Origin: Parapristionchus giblindavisi
Lineage: Eukaryota > Nematoda > Chromadorea > Rhabditida > Diplogasteridae
Length of the DNA: 64,000 nt
Assembly (NCBI GenBank): GCA_943737045.1
Contig: CALSFV010000267.1
Coordinates: 490,001-554,000, forward strand
Reading direction: 5' to 3'
How positions within the stretch are numbered: the stretch's first letter is position 1; every line of letters begins with the position of its first letter. Position numbers and translations under genes: made by a program. The notes under the pieces are model-generated. The model had not been told where the DNA came from and did not search any database. It was given only the letters and a program-made list of their open reading frames with translations. Of the stretch, positions 22,040 through 34,510 are shown piece by piece.

Positions 22040-22682
22040 TAATTCGGCTGAAGTGGCCGTTGTTCAACATGGGAACGTGCAAAATACTCAGAATTTTTTG
22101 CTCTTTCGTTTGGTATATGACACGCTGGGTGTAGCAGAAAATTTTTCATTTCAGGTATTGTTTTGGTCTTATCAGAGTGAAAGCTACTTTTGTACTTTTT
22201 GCATTGTGGAATCAACACAGCATTACAGTTTGATATGAACTGAAGTGTAGATTATTCAGAATTTTTTGCTCTTTCACGTGGTATATGCTACGATAAGATT
22301 CGATAATATATTAACTTGACACGAATTCTTTATTGCCAAAAAAAGCATAATTCAATTTTGTTAATTCGGCTGAAGTGGCCGTTGTTCAACATGGGAACGT
22401 GCAAAATACTCAGAATTTTTTGCTCTTTCGTTTGGTATATGACATGCTGGGTGTAGCAGAAAATTTTTCATTTCAGGTATTGTTTTGGTCTTATCAGAGT
22501 GAAAGCTACTTTTGTACTTTTTGCATTGTGGAATCAACACAGCATTACAGTTTGACATGAACTGAAGTGTAGATTATTCAGAATTTTTTGATCTTTCACG
22601 TGGTATATGCTACGATAAGATTCGATAATATATTAACTTGACACGAATTCTTTATTGCCAAAAAAGCGTAATTCAATTTTGT
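22040..22682. repeat. Two transitional variant monomers
   Basis: Units 22040 and 22362 share AAAATTTTTCATTTC, otherwise seen only in class C context. The first has TTGATATGAAC, also found in the unit at 14401. A one-base insertion in the A run precedes 22362. The second has TTTTTTGATCTTTC at 22591. They bridge the 2,248-bp HOR and the duplicated element block. Confidence 0.75.
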
Positions 22683-23575
22683 TAATTCGGCTGAAGTGGC
22701 CGTTGTTCAACATGGGAACGTGCAAAATACTCAGAATTTTTTGCTCTTTCGTTTGGTATATGGCACGCAGGGTGTAGCAGAAAATATTTCATTTCAGGTA
22801 TTGTTTTGGTCTTATCAGAGTGAAAGCTACTTTTGTACTTATTGCATTGTGGAATCAACACAGCATTACAGTTTGACATGAACTGAAGTGTAGATTATTC
22901 AGAATTTTTTGCTCTTTCACGTGGTATATGCTACGATAAGATTCGATAATATATTAACTTGACACGAATTCTTTATTGCCAAAAAAGCATAATTCAATTT
23001 TGTTAATTCGGCTGAAGTGGCCGTTGTTCAACATGGGAACGTGCAAAATACTCAGAATTTTTTGCTCTTTCGTTTGGTATATGACACGCTGGGTGTAGCA
23101 GAAAACATTTCATTTCAGGTATTGTTTTGGTCTTATCAGAGTGAAAGCTACTTTTGTACTTTTTGCATTGTGGAATCAACACAGCATTACAGTTTGACAT
23201 GAACTGAAGTGTAGATTCTTCAGAATTTTTTGCTCTTTCACGTGGTATATGCTACGATAAGATTCGATAATATATTAACTTGACACGAATTCTTTATTGC
23301 CAAAAAAGCATAATTCAATTTTGTTAATTCGGCTGAAGTGGCCGTTGTTCAACATGGGAACGTGCAAAATACTCAGAATTTTTTGCTCTTTCGTTTGGTA
23401 TATGACATGCTGGGTGTAGCAGAAAATATTTCATTTCAGGTATTGTTTTGGTCTTATCAGAGTGAAAGCTACTTTTGTACTTTTTGCATTGTGGAATCAA
23501 CACAGCATTACAGTTTGACATGAACTGAAGTGTAGATTATTCAGAATTTTTTGCTCTTTCACGTGGTATATGCTA

Positions 23576-24224
23576 TCGTACACTCAACAAAATTCGACCC
23601 ATCGTAGAAACATTTACTGCCAGTCACAAATTGTCAGTAAATGTTAGTGAATTTTACAAACACGATTTGAGCATTTGATTATTTGCAATTTTTACAATTT
23701 TTCACTATTATTTCTATGTTTCCGATGATTAATTACCTACTGGGGCACAAAATAAAATCAAAACAACGTCTTGTGAAGGATCTGTCGAATTTTTTACGGC
23801 AAAGAAGAGTCAGTTTGCGATTCTCCAAAGGCTACAAACTACAACTTTATTTTTTCTTGGCTTCCGTCAACTGCGAGCATTTGTACGCTTATTTCATGTA
23901 CTTTTTGTGCTAATCGTGCTATTTTTCTTTTAAAATGATTGTACTTCATCTTATTCAGGTGCCTGACCGTCGACTGATCCGTGGAACCTCGTCGAGGCTG
24001 TTTTACACATAGCCAAAGACAACCGTTCCTTTAGAGAAGTTTTATTCTATTTATTTACTTGTATTTGTATGTATGTCCTTTATTTCTTTAATCAGATCAA
24101 TCTATTTCAATGATACTTTGTGTGCAATTCAGGTTCAGTTGACTCTGTACCAATGAAGTGCCAAAACAAGGATCGAAGAGCAAGGACAACAAGGATTTAT
24201 CAACGACGATAGAAAAGGTGAGAA
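23576..24224 (+). repeat. Left terminal inverted repeat, element copy 2
   Basis: No difference from the left arm of copy 1 was found. Confidence 0.9.
23839..24030 (-). other. 63-codon open frame in left arm, copy 2 (unknown)
   Basis: No difference from the frame at 15878-16069 was seen. Confidence 0.22.
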
Positions 24225-24462
24225 ATTCCACTTCCACATAGCATATATGCACTATATTGATTGAAGTCTGTCCAATCTATCGCAGCACAGTCTGCAATTG
24301 AACCATATAGATGATATTAAACGTATTACTGTAGTTGCGAACTGTGACAAAGAACTAACAGTATGTGACATTGTCATTCATAAAAATCATTTCTTTCTAG
24401 TTTGATCGAAGCAGTTGATCTCCGTGCTGCTTGTACATCGTCTAACTGGAGTTAAGGAAGTA
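24225..24462. other. Unique centre (loop) of element copy 2
   Basis: Appears identical to 16264-16501; no gene seen. Confidence 0.8.
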
Positions 24463-25110
24463 TTCTCACCTTTTCTATCGTCGTTGATAAATCCTTGTTG
24501 TATTTTCTCTTCGATCCTAGTTTTGGCACTTCATTCGTACAGAGTCGACTGAACCTGAATTGCACACAAAGTATCATTGAAATAGATTGATCTGATTAAA
24601 TAAAGAAAGGATATACATACAAATACAAGTAAATAAATAGAATAAAACTTCTCTAAAGGAACGGTTGTCTTTGGCTATGTGTAAAACAGCCTCGACGAGG
24701 TTCCACGGATCAGTCGACGGTCAGGCACCTGAATAAGATGAAGTACAATCATTTTAAAAGAAAAATGGCACGATTAGCACAAAAAATACATGAAATAAGC
24801 GTACAAATGCTCGCAGTTGACGGAAGCCAAGAAAAAATAAAGTTGTAGTTTGTAGCCTTTGGAGAATCGCAAACTGACTCTTCTTTGCCGTAAAAAATCG
24901 ACAGATCCTTCACAAGACGTTGTTTTGATTTTTTTTTGTGCCCTAGTAGGTAAATAATCATGGGAAACATAGAAATAATAGTGAAAATTTGTAAAAATTG
25001 CGAATAATCAAATGCTCAAATCGTGTTTGTAAAATTCACTAACATTTACTGACAATTTGTGACTGGCAGTAAATGTTTCTACGATGGGTCGAATTTTGTT
25101 GAGTGTACGA
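24463..25110 (-). repeat. Right terminal inverted repeat, element copy 2
   Basis: Holds both differences between the two element copies (24933 and 25063), each of which can be polarised by comparison with the left arm. Confidence 0.9.
24657..24848 (+). other. 63-codon open frame in right arm, copy 2 (unknown)
   Basis: No difference from the frame at 16696-16887 was seen; neither element-copy difference falls in it. Confidence 0.22.
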
Positions 25111-25504
25111 TACGATAAGATTCGATAATATATTAACTTGACACGAATTCTTTATTGCCAAAAAAGCATAATTCAATTTGGTTAATTCGGCTGAAGTGGC
25201 CGTTGTTCAACATGGGAACGTGCAAAATACTCAGAATTTTTTGCTCTTTCGTTTGGTATATGACACGCTGGGTGTAGCAGAAAAAAATTTCATTTCAGGT
25301 ATTGTTTTGGTCTTATCAGAGTGAAAGCTACTTTTGTACTTTTTGCATTGTGGAATCAACACAGCATTACAGTTTGACATGAACTGAAGTGTAGATTATT
25401 CAGAATTTTTTGCTCTTTCACGTGGTATATGCTACGATAAGATTCGATAATATATTAACTTGACACGAATTCTTTATTGCCAAAAAAGCATAATTCAATT
25501 TTGT

Positions 25505-27753
25505 TAATTCGGCTGAAGTGGCCGTTGTTCAACATGGTAACGTGCAAAATACTCAGAATTTTTTGCTCTTTCGTTTGGTATATGACACGCTGGGTGTAGC
25601 AGAAAATATTTCATTTCAGGTATTGTTTTGGTCTTATCAGAGTGAAAGCTACTTTTGTACTTTTTGCATTGTGGAATCAACACAGCATTACAGTTTGACA
25701 TGAACTGAAGTGTAGATTATTCAGAATTTTTTGCTCTTTCACGTGGTATATGCTACGATAAGATTTGATAATATATTAACTTGACACGAATTCTTTATTG
25801 CCAAAAGAGCATAATTCAATTTTGTTAATTCGGCTGAAGTGGCCGTTGTTCAACATGGGAACGTGCAAAATACTCAGAATTTTTTGCTCTTTCGTTTGGT
25901 ATATGACACGCTGGGTGTAGCAGAAAATATTTCATTTCAGGTATTGTTTTGGTCTTATCAGAGTGAAAGCTACTTTTGTACTTTTTGCATTGTGGAATCA
26001 ACACAGCATTACAGTTTGACATGAACTGAAGTGTAGATTATTCAGATTTTTTTGCTCTTTCACGTGGTATATGCTACGATAAGAGTCGATAATATATTAA
26101 CTTGACACGAATTCTTTATTGCCAAAAAAGCATAATTCAATTTGGTTAATTCGGCTGAAGTGGCCGTTGTTCAACATGGGAACGTGCAAAATACTCAGAA
26201 TTTTTTGCTCTTTCGTTTGGTATATGACACGCTGGGTGTAGCAGAAAAAAATTTCATTTCAGGTATTGTTTTGGTCTTATCAGAGTGAAAGCTACTTTTG
26301 TACTTTTTGCATTGTGGAATCAACACAGCATTACAGTTTGACATGAACTGAAGTGTAGATTATTCAGAATTTTTTGCTCTTTCACGTGGTATATGCTACG
26401 ATAAGATTCGATAATATATTAACTTGACACCAATTCTTTATTGCCAAAAAAGCATAATTCAATTTGGTTAATTCGGCTGAAGTGGCCGTTGTTCAACATG
26501 GGAACGTGCAAAATACTCAGAATTTTTTGCTCTTTCGTTTGGTATATGACACGCTGGGTGTAGCAGAAAATATTTCATTTCAGGTATTGTTTTGGTCTTA
26601 TCAGAGTGAAAGCTACTTTTGTACTTTTTGCATTGTGGAATCAACACAGCATTACAGTTTGACATGAACTGAAGTGTAGATTATTCAGAATTTTTTGCTC
26701 TTTCACGTGGTATATGCTACGATAAGATTCGATAATATATTAACTTGACACGAATTCTTTATTGCCAAAAAAGCATAATTCAATTTGGTTAATTCGGCTG
26801 AAGTGGCCGTTGTTCAACATGGGAACGTGCAAAATACTCAGAATTTTTTGCTCTTTCGTTTGGTATATGACACGCTGGGTGTAGCAGAAAAAAATTTCAT
26901 TTCAGGTATTGTTTTGGTCTTATCAGAGTGAAAGCTACTTTTGTACTTTTTGCATTGTGGAATCAACACAGCATTACAGTTTGACATGAACTGAAGTGTA
27001 GATTATTCAGAATTTTTTGCTCTTTCACGTGGTATATGCTACGATAAGATTCGATAATATATTAACTTGACACGAATTCTTTATTGCCAAAAAAGCATAA
27101 TTCAATTTTGTTAATTCGGCTGAAGTGGCCGTTGTTCAACATGGTAACGTGCAAAATACTCAGAATTTTTTGCTCTTTCGTTTGGTATATGACACGCTGG
27201 GTGTAGCAGAAAATATTTCATTTCAGGTATTGTTTTGGTCTTATCAGAGTGAAAGCTACTTTTGTACTTTTTGCATTGTGGAATCAACACAGCATTACAG
27301 TTTGACATGAACTGAAGTGTAGATTATTCAGAATTTTTTGCTCTTTCACGTGGTATATGCTACGATAAGATTCGATAATATATTAACTTGACACGAATTC
27401 TTTATTGCCAAAAAAGCATAATTCAATTTGGTTAATTCGGCTGAAGTGGCCGTTGTTCAACATGGGAACGTGCAAAATACTCAGAATTTTTTGCTCTTTC
27501 GTTTGGTATATGACACGCTGGGTGTAGCAGAAAATATTTCATTTCAGGTATTGTTTTGGTCTTATCAGAGTGAAAGCTACTTTTGTACTTTTTGCATTGT
27601 GGAATCAACACAGCATTACAGTTTGACATGAACTGAAGTGTAGATTATTCAGAATTTTTTGCTCTTTCACGTGGTATATGCTACGATAAGATTCGATAAT
27701 ATATTAACTTGACACGAATTCTTTATTGCCAAAAAAGCATAATTCAATTTGGT
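25505..27753. repeat. Mixed canonical/class B block with 1,607-bp period
   Basis: The CATGGTAACG unit at 25505 recurs at 27112, offset 1,607 (five units, two of them class B). Class B units lie at 26147 and 26790. The AAGATTTGATAA / AAAAGAGCAT pair of linked variants, common further right, appears first near 25764-25807. Confidence 0.7.
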
Positions 27754-30007
27754 TAATTCGGCTGAAGTGGCCGTTGTTCAACATGGGAACGTGCAAAATA
27801 CTCAGAATATTTTGCTCTTTCGTTTGGTATATGACACGCTGGGTGTAGCAGAAAAAAATTTCATTTCAGGTATTGTTTTGGTCTTATCAGAGTGAAAGCT
27901 ACTTTTGTACTTTTTGCATTGTGGAATCAACACAGCATTACAGTTTGACATGAACTGAAGTGTAGATTATTCAGAATTTTTTGCTCTTTCACGTGGTATA
28001 TGCTACGATACTATTCTATAATATATTAACTTGACACGAATTCTTTATTCCCAAAAAAGCATAATTCAATTTGGTTAATTCGGCTGAAGTGGCCGTTGTT
28101 CAACATGGGAACGTGCAAAATACTCAGAATTTTTTGCTCTTTCGTTTGGTATATGACACGCTGGGTGTAGCAGAAAAAAATTTCATTTCAGGTATTGTTT
28201 TGGTCTTATCAGAGTGAAAGCTACTTTTGTACTTTTTGCATTGTGGAATCAACACAGCATTACAGTTTGACATGAACTGAAGTGTAGATTATTCAGAATT
28301 TTTTGCTCTTTCACGTGGTATATGCTACGATAAGATTCGATAATATATTAACTTGACACGAATTCTTTATTGCCAAAAAAGCATAATTCAATTTTGTTAA
28401 TTCGGCTGAAGTGGCCGTTGTTCAACATGGGAACGTGCAAAATACTCAGAATTTTTTGCTCTTTCGTTTGGTATATGACACGCTGGGTGTAGCAGAAAAA
28501 AATTTCATTTCAGGTATTGTTTTGGTCTTATCAGAGTGAAAGCTACTTTTGTACTTTTTGCATTGTGGAATCAACACAGCATTACAGTTTGACATGAACT
28601 GAAGTGTAGATTATTCAGAATTTTTTGCTCTTTCACGTGGTATATGCTACGATAAGATTCGATAATATATTAACTTGACACGAATTCTTTATTGCCAAAA
28701 AAGCATAATTCAATTTGGTTAATTCGGCTGAAGTGGCCGTTGTTCAACATGGGAACGTGCAAAATACTCAGAATTTTTTGCTCTTTCGTTTGGTATATGA
28801 CACGCTGGGTGTAGCAGAAAAAAATTTCATTTCAGGTATTGTTTTGGTCTTATCAGAGTGAAAGCTACTTTTGTACTTTTTGCATTGTGGAATCAACACA
28901 GCATTACAGTTTGACATGAACTGAAGTGTAGATTATTCAGAATTTTTTGCTCTTTCACGTGGTATATGCTACGATAAGATTCGATAATATATTAACTTGA
29001 CACGAATTCTTTATTGCCAAAAAAGCATAATTCAATTTTGTTAATTCGGCTGAAGTGGCCGTTGTTCAACATGGGAACGTGCAAAATACTCAGAATTGTT
29101 TGCTCTTTCGTTTGGTATATGACACGCTGGGTGTAGCAGAAAAAAATTTCATTTCAGGTATTGTTTTGGTCTTATCAGAGTGAAAGCTACTTTTGTACTT
29201 TTTGCATTGTGGAATCAACACAGCATTACAGTTTGACATGAACTGAAGTGTAGATTATTCAGAATTTTTTGCTCTTTCACGTGGTATATGCTACGATAAG
29301 ATTCGATAATATATTAACTTGACACGAATTCTTTATTGCCAAAAAAGCATAATTCAATTTGGTTAATTCGGCTGAAGTGGCCGTTGTTCAACATGGGAAC
29401 GTGCAAAATACTCAGAATTTTTTGCTCTTTCGTTTGGTATATGACACGCTGGGTGTAGCAGAAAAAAATTTCATTTCAGGTATTGTTTTGGTCTTATCAG
29501 AGTGAAAGCTACTTTTGTACTTTTTGCATTGTGGAATCAACACAGCATTACAGTTTGACATGAACTGAAGTGTAGATTATTCAGAATTTTTTGCTCTTTC
29601 ACGTGGTATATGCTACGATAAGATTCGATAATATATTAACTTGACACGAATTCTTTATTGCCAAAAAAGCATAATTCAATTTGGTTAATTCGGCTGAAGT
29701 GGCCGTTGTTCAACATGGGAACGTGCAAAATACTCAGAATTTTTTGCTCTTTCGTTTGGTATATGACACGCTGGGTGTAGCAGAAAAAAATTTCATTTCA
29801 GGTATTGTTTTGGTCTTATCAGAGTGAAAGCTACTTTTGTACTTTTTGCATTGTGGAATCAACACAGCATTACAGTTTGACATGAACTGAAGTGTAGATT
29901 ATTCAGAATTTTTTGCTCTTTCACGTGGTATATGCTACGATAAGATTCGATAATATATTAACTTGACACGAATTCTTTATTGCCAAAAAAGCATAATTCA
30001 ATTTTGT
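27754..30007. repeat. Run of seven consecutive class B monomers
   Basis: The length is 2,254 bp, exactly 7 x 322. The units differ in small ways (CAGAATATTTTG in the first, CTATTCTATAA near 28012, CAGAATTGTTTG near 29097) and in GGTTAATTC versus TGTTAATTC borders, so the run is not one unit copied seven times without change. Confidence 0.9.
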
Positions 30008-31937
30008 TAATTCGGCTGAAGTGGCCGTTGTTCAACATGGTAACGTGCAAAATACTCAGAATTTTTTGCTCTTTCGTTTGGTATATGACACGCTGGGTGT
30101 AGCAGAAAATATTTCATTTCAGGTATTGTTTTGGTCTTATCAGAGTGAAAGCTACTTTTGTACTTTTTGCATTGTGGAATCAACACAGCATTACAGTTTG
30201 ACATGAACTGAAGTGTAGATTATTCAGAATTTTTTGCTCTTTCACGTGGTATATGCTACGATAAGATTCGATAATATATTAACTTGACACGAATTCTTTA
30301 TTGCCAAAAAAGCATAATTCAATTTTGTTAATTCGGCTGAAGTGGCCGTTGTTCAACATGGGAACGTGCAAAATACTCAGAATTTTTTGCTCTTTCGTTT
30401 GGTATATGACACGCTGGGTGTAGCAAAAAAAAATATTTCATTTCAGGTATTGTTTTGGTCTTATCAGATTGAAAGCTACTTTTGTACTTTTTGCATTGTG
30501 GAATCAACACAGCATTACAGTTTGACATGAACTGAAGTGTAATTTATTCAGAATTTTTTGCTCTTTCACGTGGTATATGCTACGATAAGATTCGATAATA
30601 TATTAACTTGACACGAATTCTTTATTGCCAAAAAAGCATAATTCAATTTTGTTAATTCGGCTGAAGTGGCCGTTGATCAACATGGGAACGTGCAAAATAC
30701 TCAGAATTTTTTGCTCTTTCGTTTGGTATATGACACGCTGGGTGTAGCAGAAAATATTTCATTTCAGGTATTGCTTTGGTCTTATCAGAGTGAAAGCTAC
30801 TTTTGTACTTTTTGCATTGTGGAATCAACACAGCATTACAGTTTGACATGAACTGAAGTGTAGATTATTCAGAATTTTTTGCTCTTTCACGTGGTATATG
30901 CTACGATAAGATTCGATAATATATTAACTTGACACGAATTCTTTATTGCCAAAAAAGCATAATTCAATTTGGTTAATTCGGCTGAAGTGGCCGTTGTTCA
31001 ACATGGGAACGTGCAAAATACTCAGAATTTTTTGCTCTTTCGTTTGGTATATGACACGCTGGGTGTAGCAGAAAATATTTCATTTCAGGTATTGTTTTGG
31101 TCTTATCAGAGTGAAAGCTACTTTTGTACTTTTTGCATTGTGGAATCAACACAGCATTACAGTTTGACATGAACTGAAGTGTAGATTATTCAGAATTTTT
31201 TGCTCTTTCACGTGGTATATGCTACGATAACATTCGATAATATATTAACTTGACACGAATTCTTTATTGCCAAAAAAGCATAATTCAATTTGGTTAATTC
31301 GGCTGAAGTGGCCGTTGTTCAACATGGGAACGTGCAAAATACTCAGAATTTTTTGCTCTTTCGTTTGGTATATGACACGCTGGGTGTAGCAGAAAAAAAT
31401 TTCATTTCAGGTATTGTTTTGGTCTTATCAGAGTGAAAGCTACTTTTGTACTTTTTGCATTGTGGAATCAACACAGCATTAAAGTTTGACATGAACTGAA
31501 GTGTAGATTATTCAGAATTTTTTGCTCTTTCACGTGGTATATGCTACGATAAGATTCGATAATATATTAACTTGACACGAATTCTTTATTGCCAAAAAAG
31601 CATAATTCAATTTTGTTAATTCGGCTGAAGTGGCCGTTGTTCAACATGGGAACGTGCAAAATACTCAGAATTTTTTGCTCTTTCGTTTGGTATATGACAC
31701 GCTGGGTGTAGCAGAAAATATTTCATTTCAGGTATTGTTTTGGTCTTATCAGAGTGAAAGCTACTTTTGTACTTTTTGCATTGTGGAATCAACACAGCAT
31801 TACAGTTTGACATGAACTGAAGTGTAGATTATTCAGAATTTTTTGCTCTTTCACGTGGTATATGCTACGATAAGATTCGATAATATATTAACTTGACACG
31901 AATTCTTTATTGCCAAAAAAGCATAATTCAATTTGGT
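30008..31937. repeat. Variable canonical monomers right of the B run
   Basis: Holds the most irregular units of the right half. The unit at 30329 has an expanded A run (GCAAAAAAAAATATTTC), CAGATTGAAAG and GTAATTTATTC. The unit at 30653 has GTTGATCAAC and TTGCTTTGG. A class B unit at 31295 has TTAAAG, and GATAACATTCG lies near 31230. Confidence 0.75.
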
Positions 31938-33222
31938 TAATTCGGCTGAAGTGGCCGTTGTTCAACATGGGAACGTGCAAAATACTCAGAATTTTTTGCT
32001 CTTTCGTTTGGTATATGACACGCTGGGTGTAGCAGAAAATATTTCATTTCAGGTATTGTTTTGGTCTTATCAGAGTGAAAGCTACTTTTGTACTTTTTGC
32101 ATTGTGGAATCAACACAGCATTACAGTTTGACATGAACTGAAGTGTAGATTATTCAGAATTTTTTGCTCTTTCACGTGGTATATGCTACGATAAGAGTCG
32201 ATAATATATTAACTTGACACGAATTCTTTATTGCCAAAAAAGCATAATTCAATTTGGTTAATTCGGCTGAAGTGGCCGTTGTTCAACATGGGAACGTGCA
32301 AAATACTCAGAATTTTTTGCTCTTTCGTTTGGTATATGACACGCTGGGTGTAGCAGAAAAAAAATTCATTTCAGGTATTGTTTTGGTCTTATCAGAGTGA
32401 AAGCTACTTTTGTACTTTTTGCATTGTGGAATCAACACAGCATTACAGTTTGACATGAACTGAAGTGTAGATTATTCAGAATTTTTTGCTCTTTCACGTG
32501 GTATATGCTACGATAAGATTCGATAATATATTAACTTGACACGAATTCTTTATTGCCAAAAAAGCATAATTCAATTTTGTTAATTCGGCTGAAGTGGCCG
32601 TTGTTCAACATGGGAACGTGCAAAATACTCAGAATTTTTTGCTCTTTCGTTTGGTATATGACACGCTGGGTGTAGCAGAAAATATTTCATTTCAGGTATT
32701 GTTTTGGTCTTATCAGAGTGAAAGCTACTTTTGTACTTTTTGCATTGTGGAATCAACACAGCATTACAGTTTGACATGAACTGAAGTGTAGATTATTCAG
32801 AATTTTTTGCTCTTTCACGTGGTATATGCTACGATAAGATTCGATAATATATTAACTTGACACGAATTCTTTATTGCCAAAAAAGCATAATTCAATTTGG
32901 TTAATTCGGCTGAAGTGGCCGTTGTTCAACATGGGAACGTGCAAAATACTCAGAATTTTTTGCTCTTTCGTTTGGTATATGACACGCTGGGTGTAGCAGA
33001 AAATATTTCATTTCAGGTATTGTTTTGGTCTTATCAGAGTGAAAGCTACTTTTGTACTTTTTGCATTGTGGAATCAACACAGCATTACAGTTTGACATGA
33101 ACTGAAGTGTAGATTATTCAGAATTTTTTGCTCTTTCACGTGGTATATGCTACGATAAGAGTCGATAATATATTAACTTGACACGAATTCTTTATTGCCA
33201 AAAAAGCATAATTCAATTTGGT
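31938..33222. repeat. 964-bp higher-order repeat (canonical, B, canonical)
   Basis: 31938-32901 repeats from 32902 at an offset of 964 (321+322+321). It is marked by AAGAGTCGATAA and by a class B variant AGAAAAAAAATTC near 32357 and 33321. The second copy continues into the class B run at 33223. Confidence 0.8.
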
Positions 33223-34510
33223 TAATTCGGCTGAAGTGGCCGTTGTTCAACATGGGAACGTGCAAAATACTCAGAATTTTTTGCTCTTTCGTTTGGTATA
33301 TGACACGCTGGGTGTAGCAGAAAAAAAATTCATTTCAGGTATTGTTTTGGTCTTATCAGAGTGAAAGCTACTTTTGTACTTTTTGCATTGTGGAATCAAC
33401 ACAGCATTACAGTTTGACATGAACTGAAGTGTAGATTATTCAGAATTTTTTGCTCTTTCACGTGGTATATGCTACGATACGATTCTATAATATATTAACT
33501 TGACACGAATTCTTTATTGCCAAAAAAGCATAATTCAATTTGGTTAATTCGGCTGAAGTGGCCGTTGTTCAACATGGGAACGTGCAAAATACTCAGAATT
33601 TTTTGCTCTTTCGTTTGGTATATGACACGCTGGGTGTAGCAGAAAAAAATTTCATTTCAGGTATTGTTTTGGTCTTATCAGAGTGAAAGCTACTTTTGTA
33701 CTTTTTGCATTGTGGAATCAACACAGCATTACAGTTTGACATGTACTGAAGTGTAGATTATTCAGAATTTTTTGCTCTTTCACGTGGTATATGCTACGAT
33801 AAGATTCGATAATATATTAACTTGACACGAATTCTTTATTGCCAAAAAAGCATAATTCAATTTTGTTAATTCGGCTGAAGTGGCCGTTGTTCAACATGGG
33901 AACGTGCAAAATACTCAGAATTTTTTGCTCTTTCGTTTGGTATATGACACGCTGGGTGTAGCAGAAAAAAATTTCATTTCAGGTATTGTTTTGGTCTTAT
34001 CAGAGTGAAAGCTACTTTTGTACTTTTTGCATTGTGGAATCAACACAGCATTACAGTTTGACATGAACTGAAGTGTAGATTATTCAGAATTTTTTGCTCT
34101 TTCACGTGGTATATGCTACGATAAGATTCGATAATATATTAACTTGACACGAATTCTTTATTGCCAAAAAAGCATAATTCAATTTTGTTAATTCGGCTGA
34201 AGTGGCCGTTGTTCAACATGGGAACGTGCAAAATACTCAGAATTTTTTGCTCTTTCGTTTGGTATATGACACGCTGGGTGTAGCAGAAAAAAATTTCATT
34301 TCAGGTATTGTTTTGGTCTTATCAGAGTGAAAGCTACTTTTGTACTTTTTGCATTGTGGAATCAACACAGCATTACAGTTTGACATGAACTGAAGTGTAG
34401 ATTATTCAGAATTTTTTGCTCTTTCACGTGGTATATGCTACGATAAGATTCGATAATATATTAACTTGACACGAATTCTTTATTGCCAAAAAAGCATAAT
34501 TCAATTTTGT
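33223..34510. repeat. Run of four class B monomers
   Basis: 1,288 bp, exactly 4 x 322. One unit has CATGTACTGAAG for CATGAACTGAAG near 33743. Confidence 0.88.

Larger units (their letters stand above)
23576..25110. mobile_element. Foldback-like DNA element, copy 2 (1,535 bp)
   Basis: Same length, ends, target TA (23574-23575 and 25111-25112) and position within an identical variant unit as copy 1, 7,961 bp upstream. The only two differences I found are C at 25063 (A at 17102) and T at 24933 (A at 16972). The opposite arm shows that copy 2 holds the ancestral base at the first and the derived base at the second. It was therefore copied with its surroundings by array recombination and did not transpose independently. 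Confidence 0.85.
22592..25501. repeat. Segmental duplication, copy 2 (contains foldback element)
   Basis: Second copy of the block at 14631-17540. On the left it joins two unusual units (22040 with AAAATTTTTC and TTGATATGAAC; 22362 with GACATGCTGGG and AAAATTTTTC) that do not match the left neighbour of copy 1. On the right it joins a CATGGTAACG unit instead of the GGTTAATTC unit. Both edges therefore lie in ordinary satellite. Confidence 0.9.

Noticed and set aside
23576..25110. Element copy 2 as an independent, target-specific insertion
   Set aside because: The flanking units match copy 1 for about 980 bp on the left and 390 bp on the right, including rare variants, which independent insertion would not explain.
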